DNA of 6,406 bases from Acidobacteriota bacterium (GTDB taxonomy: Bacteria; Acidobacteriota; Blastocatellia; RBC074), in contig JABFSD010000206.1 in the NCBI GenBank assembly GCA_013140935.1, positions 1 to 6,406 of the forward strand, written 5' to 3'. This document shows, piece by piece, positions 5,715 to 6,406 of the stretch (its first letter is position 1; every line of letters begins with the position of its first letter). The translations under genes were made by a program, and so were the position numbers. Below the pieces are notes generated by a model, which saw only the letters and a list, made by a program, of their open reading frames with translations, had not been told where the DNA came from and did not search any database.

Positions 5715-6403
5715 CGTTTGTCTTGCTTCTCCTGAAGGTAGCCCAACACGATGCCGCATTGGCCGAGGTAATAAGTCGCCCACACCAGATAATCGCGCAA
5801 CGGCACATCCATTTTGAAACGGTTCACGCCCAGCAGCGAATCTGAAAGCATAAACAGCACCGCGCCCAACACGATCCATTTAGTTTTGAATTGCGCCAGC
5901 AACGCGCTCTCAACCATCACGGTCAACGCGCCGATGTATACCGTCACGGGTACGGCGAGCTTGCCCAGGTTGGGCCACATCCAAGCGGTGAGCGCGATGC
6001 TTAAAACTAAAACCGCCAAACACGCAGCGCGCGTGAATCCAGTCAACTGCCACGGACGCCGCCAGTCGCGTGCGAACAGCGCGGCGTAAAGCAATTGCGT
6101 CACGAGAAAGGCGCAGAGTCCCAGTACGAAATAATTGCCCGGCCAATCGAGCAATACGTCACCCAACGTTGCGAAACACAACGCCGCGCCCAGCAGCCAG
6201 CGTTCAGTTCCGCGCAAATCTCCCAGCGCAAGCAATGCGAGAGGCGCAATACTCAATGCCTTCGCCATAATGCTACCGGCGAAGGGCTGAGAACTTTTGG
6301 TGACGAAATAAAAGGAGCTGCAAAAGAGTGACAGCCAAAGCCATGGCTTGGGAGCCAACGCATTATCTGCAAGTTTTTCTGTTGTTTGTGCGGGTTGGTT
6401 CAT
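5711..6403 (-). CDS. yhhN: YhhN/TMEM86-family lysoplasmalogenase, membrane protein
   Basis: The product is 230 aa, near the usual 210-230 aa of the family. It is hydrophobic throughout, with about seven or eight membrane segments (roughly 21-35, 46-61, 69-84, 90-110, 124-142, 149-170, 177-192, 205-222). Family signatures are KP near the first segment, FATLGDVLLDW (77-87) with conserved Gly-Asp, FMLSDSLLGVNRF (184-196) with conserved Ser-Asp, and ATYYLGQCGIVLGY (209-222). The family cleaves the vinyl-ether bond of lysoplasmalogens, releasing a fatty aldehyde and a glycerophospho-head group (established for TMEM86B and bacterial homologues). The ATG at 6403-6401 is three bases from the window edge, so its ribosome site is not visible and the true start could lie further upstream. 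Its TGA overlaps the lipase ATG by four bases, forming a two-gene operon. Confidence 0.88.
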   Translation of the reverse strand: MNQPAQTTEKLADNALAPKPWLWLSLFCSSFYFVTKSSQPFAGSIMAKALSIAPLALLALGDLRGTERWLLGAALCFATLGDVLLDWPGNYFVLGLCAFLVTQLLYAALFARDWRRPWQLTGFTRAACLAVLVLSIALTAWMWPNLGKLAVPVTVYIGALTVMVESALLAQFKTKWIVLGAVLFMLSDSLLGVNRFKMDVPLRDYLVWATYYLGQCGIVLGYLQEKQDKR

Positions 6404-6406
6404 GTG

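Noticed and set aside
5332..5808. 158-aa minus-strand frame over the lipase/YhhN junction
   Set aside because: It is a shifted-frame shadow of two genes with clear family motifs and an ATGA overlap.
5715..5879. 55-residue N-terminal extension of the lipase
   Set aside because: It overlaps the YhhN coding end, and family members begin just before the MRADHF-like strand; the ATGA overlap gives the natural start.

Overview
The window looks like environmental chromosomal DNA, most likely from an Acidobacteriota member, perhaps Blastocatellia. That guess rests on recognising the style of the secreted EF-hand-like protein and of the divergent sigma-factor-like protein; there is no rRNA or other marker to confirm it. 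All genes have ordinary bacterial starts with Shine-Dalgarno sites. The flanks are GC-rich (about 60% in sampled lines) and the middle is clearly more AT-rich (about 38-45% in sampled lines of the second and third cassette genes).

Layout. (1) Bases 9-90 form a long imperfect inverted repeat, a hairpin-type intergenic element. (2) 229-1452 (+) encodes a secreted 407-aa protein of unknown function, followed by a 79-aa helical protein at 1490-1729 and a very strong terminator hairpin at 1732-1778. (3) 1795-1917 is a decayed copy of the last 38 codons of the lipase gene that lies intact 2.95 kb downstream. (4) A central cassette (about 1918-4747, + strand) holds a candidate promoter, a short sigma-70-family-like protein (2075-2623), an exported 247-aa protein (2751-3494), an exported 338-aa protein with 20 cysteines and a calcium-binding-like C-terminal half (3596-4612), and a terminator (4643-4683). 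(5) On the minus strand a two-gene operon reads in from the right edge: a YhhN/TMEM86-type lysoplasmalogenase (6403-5711), overlapping by 4 bases an alpha/beta-hydrolase of the lysophospholipase/monoacylglycerol lipase type (5714-4755).

How it fits together. The minus-strand pair is a plausible membrane-lipid turnover unit (lysoplasmalogen plus lysophospholipid or monoglyceride hydrolysis). The central cassette looks like a self-contained unit of one putative transcription initiation factor and two cell-envelope or secreted proteins, bounded by direct repeats of the lipase 3' end. Four of the five substitutions between the repeat copies are synonymous in the lipase frame. This suggests the copies come from two lipase alleles that diverged while both were functional, so the cassette probably arrived by recombination into the lipase 3' end and not by a simple local duplication. 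No integrase, transposase, CRISPR array, tRNA or rRNA gene is visible.
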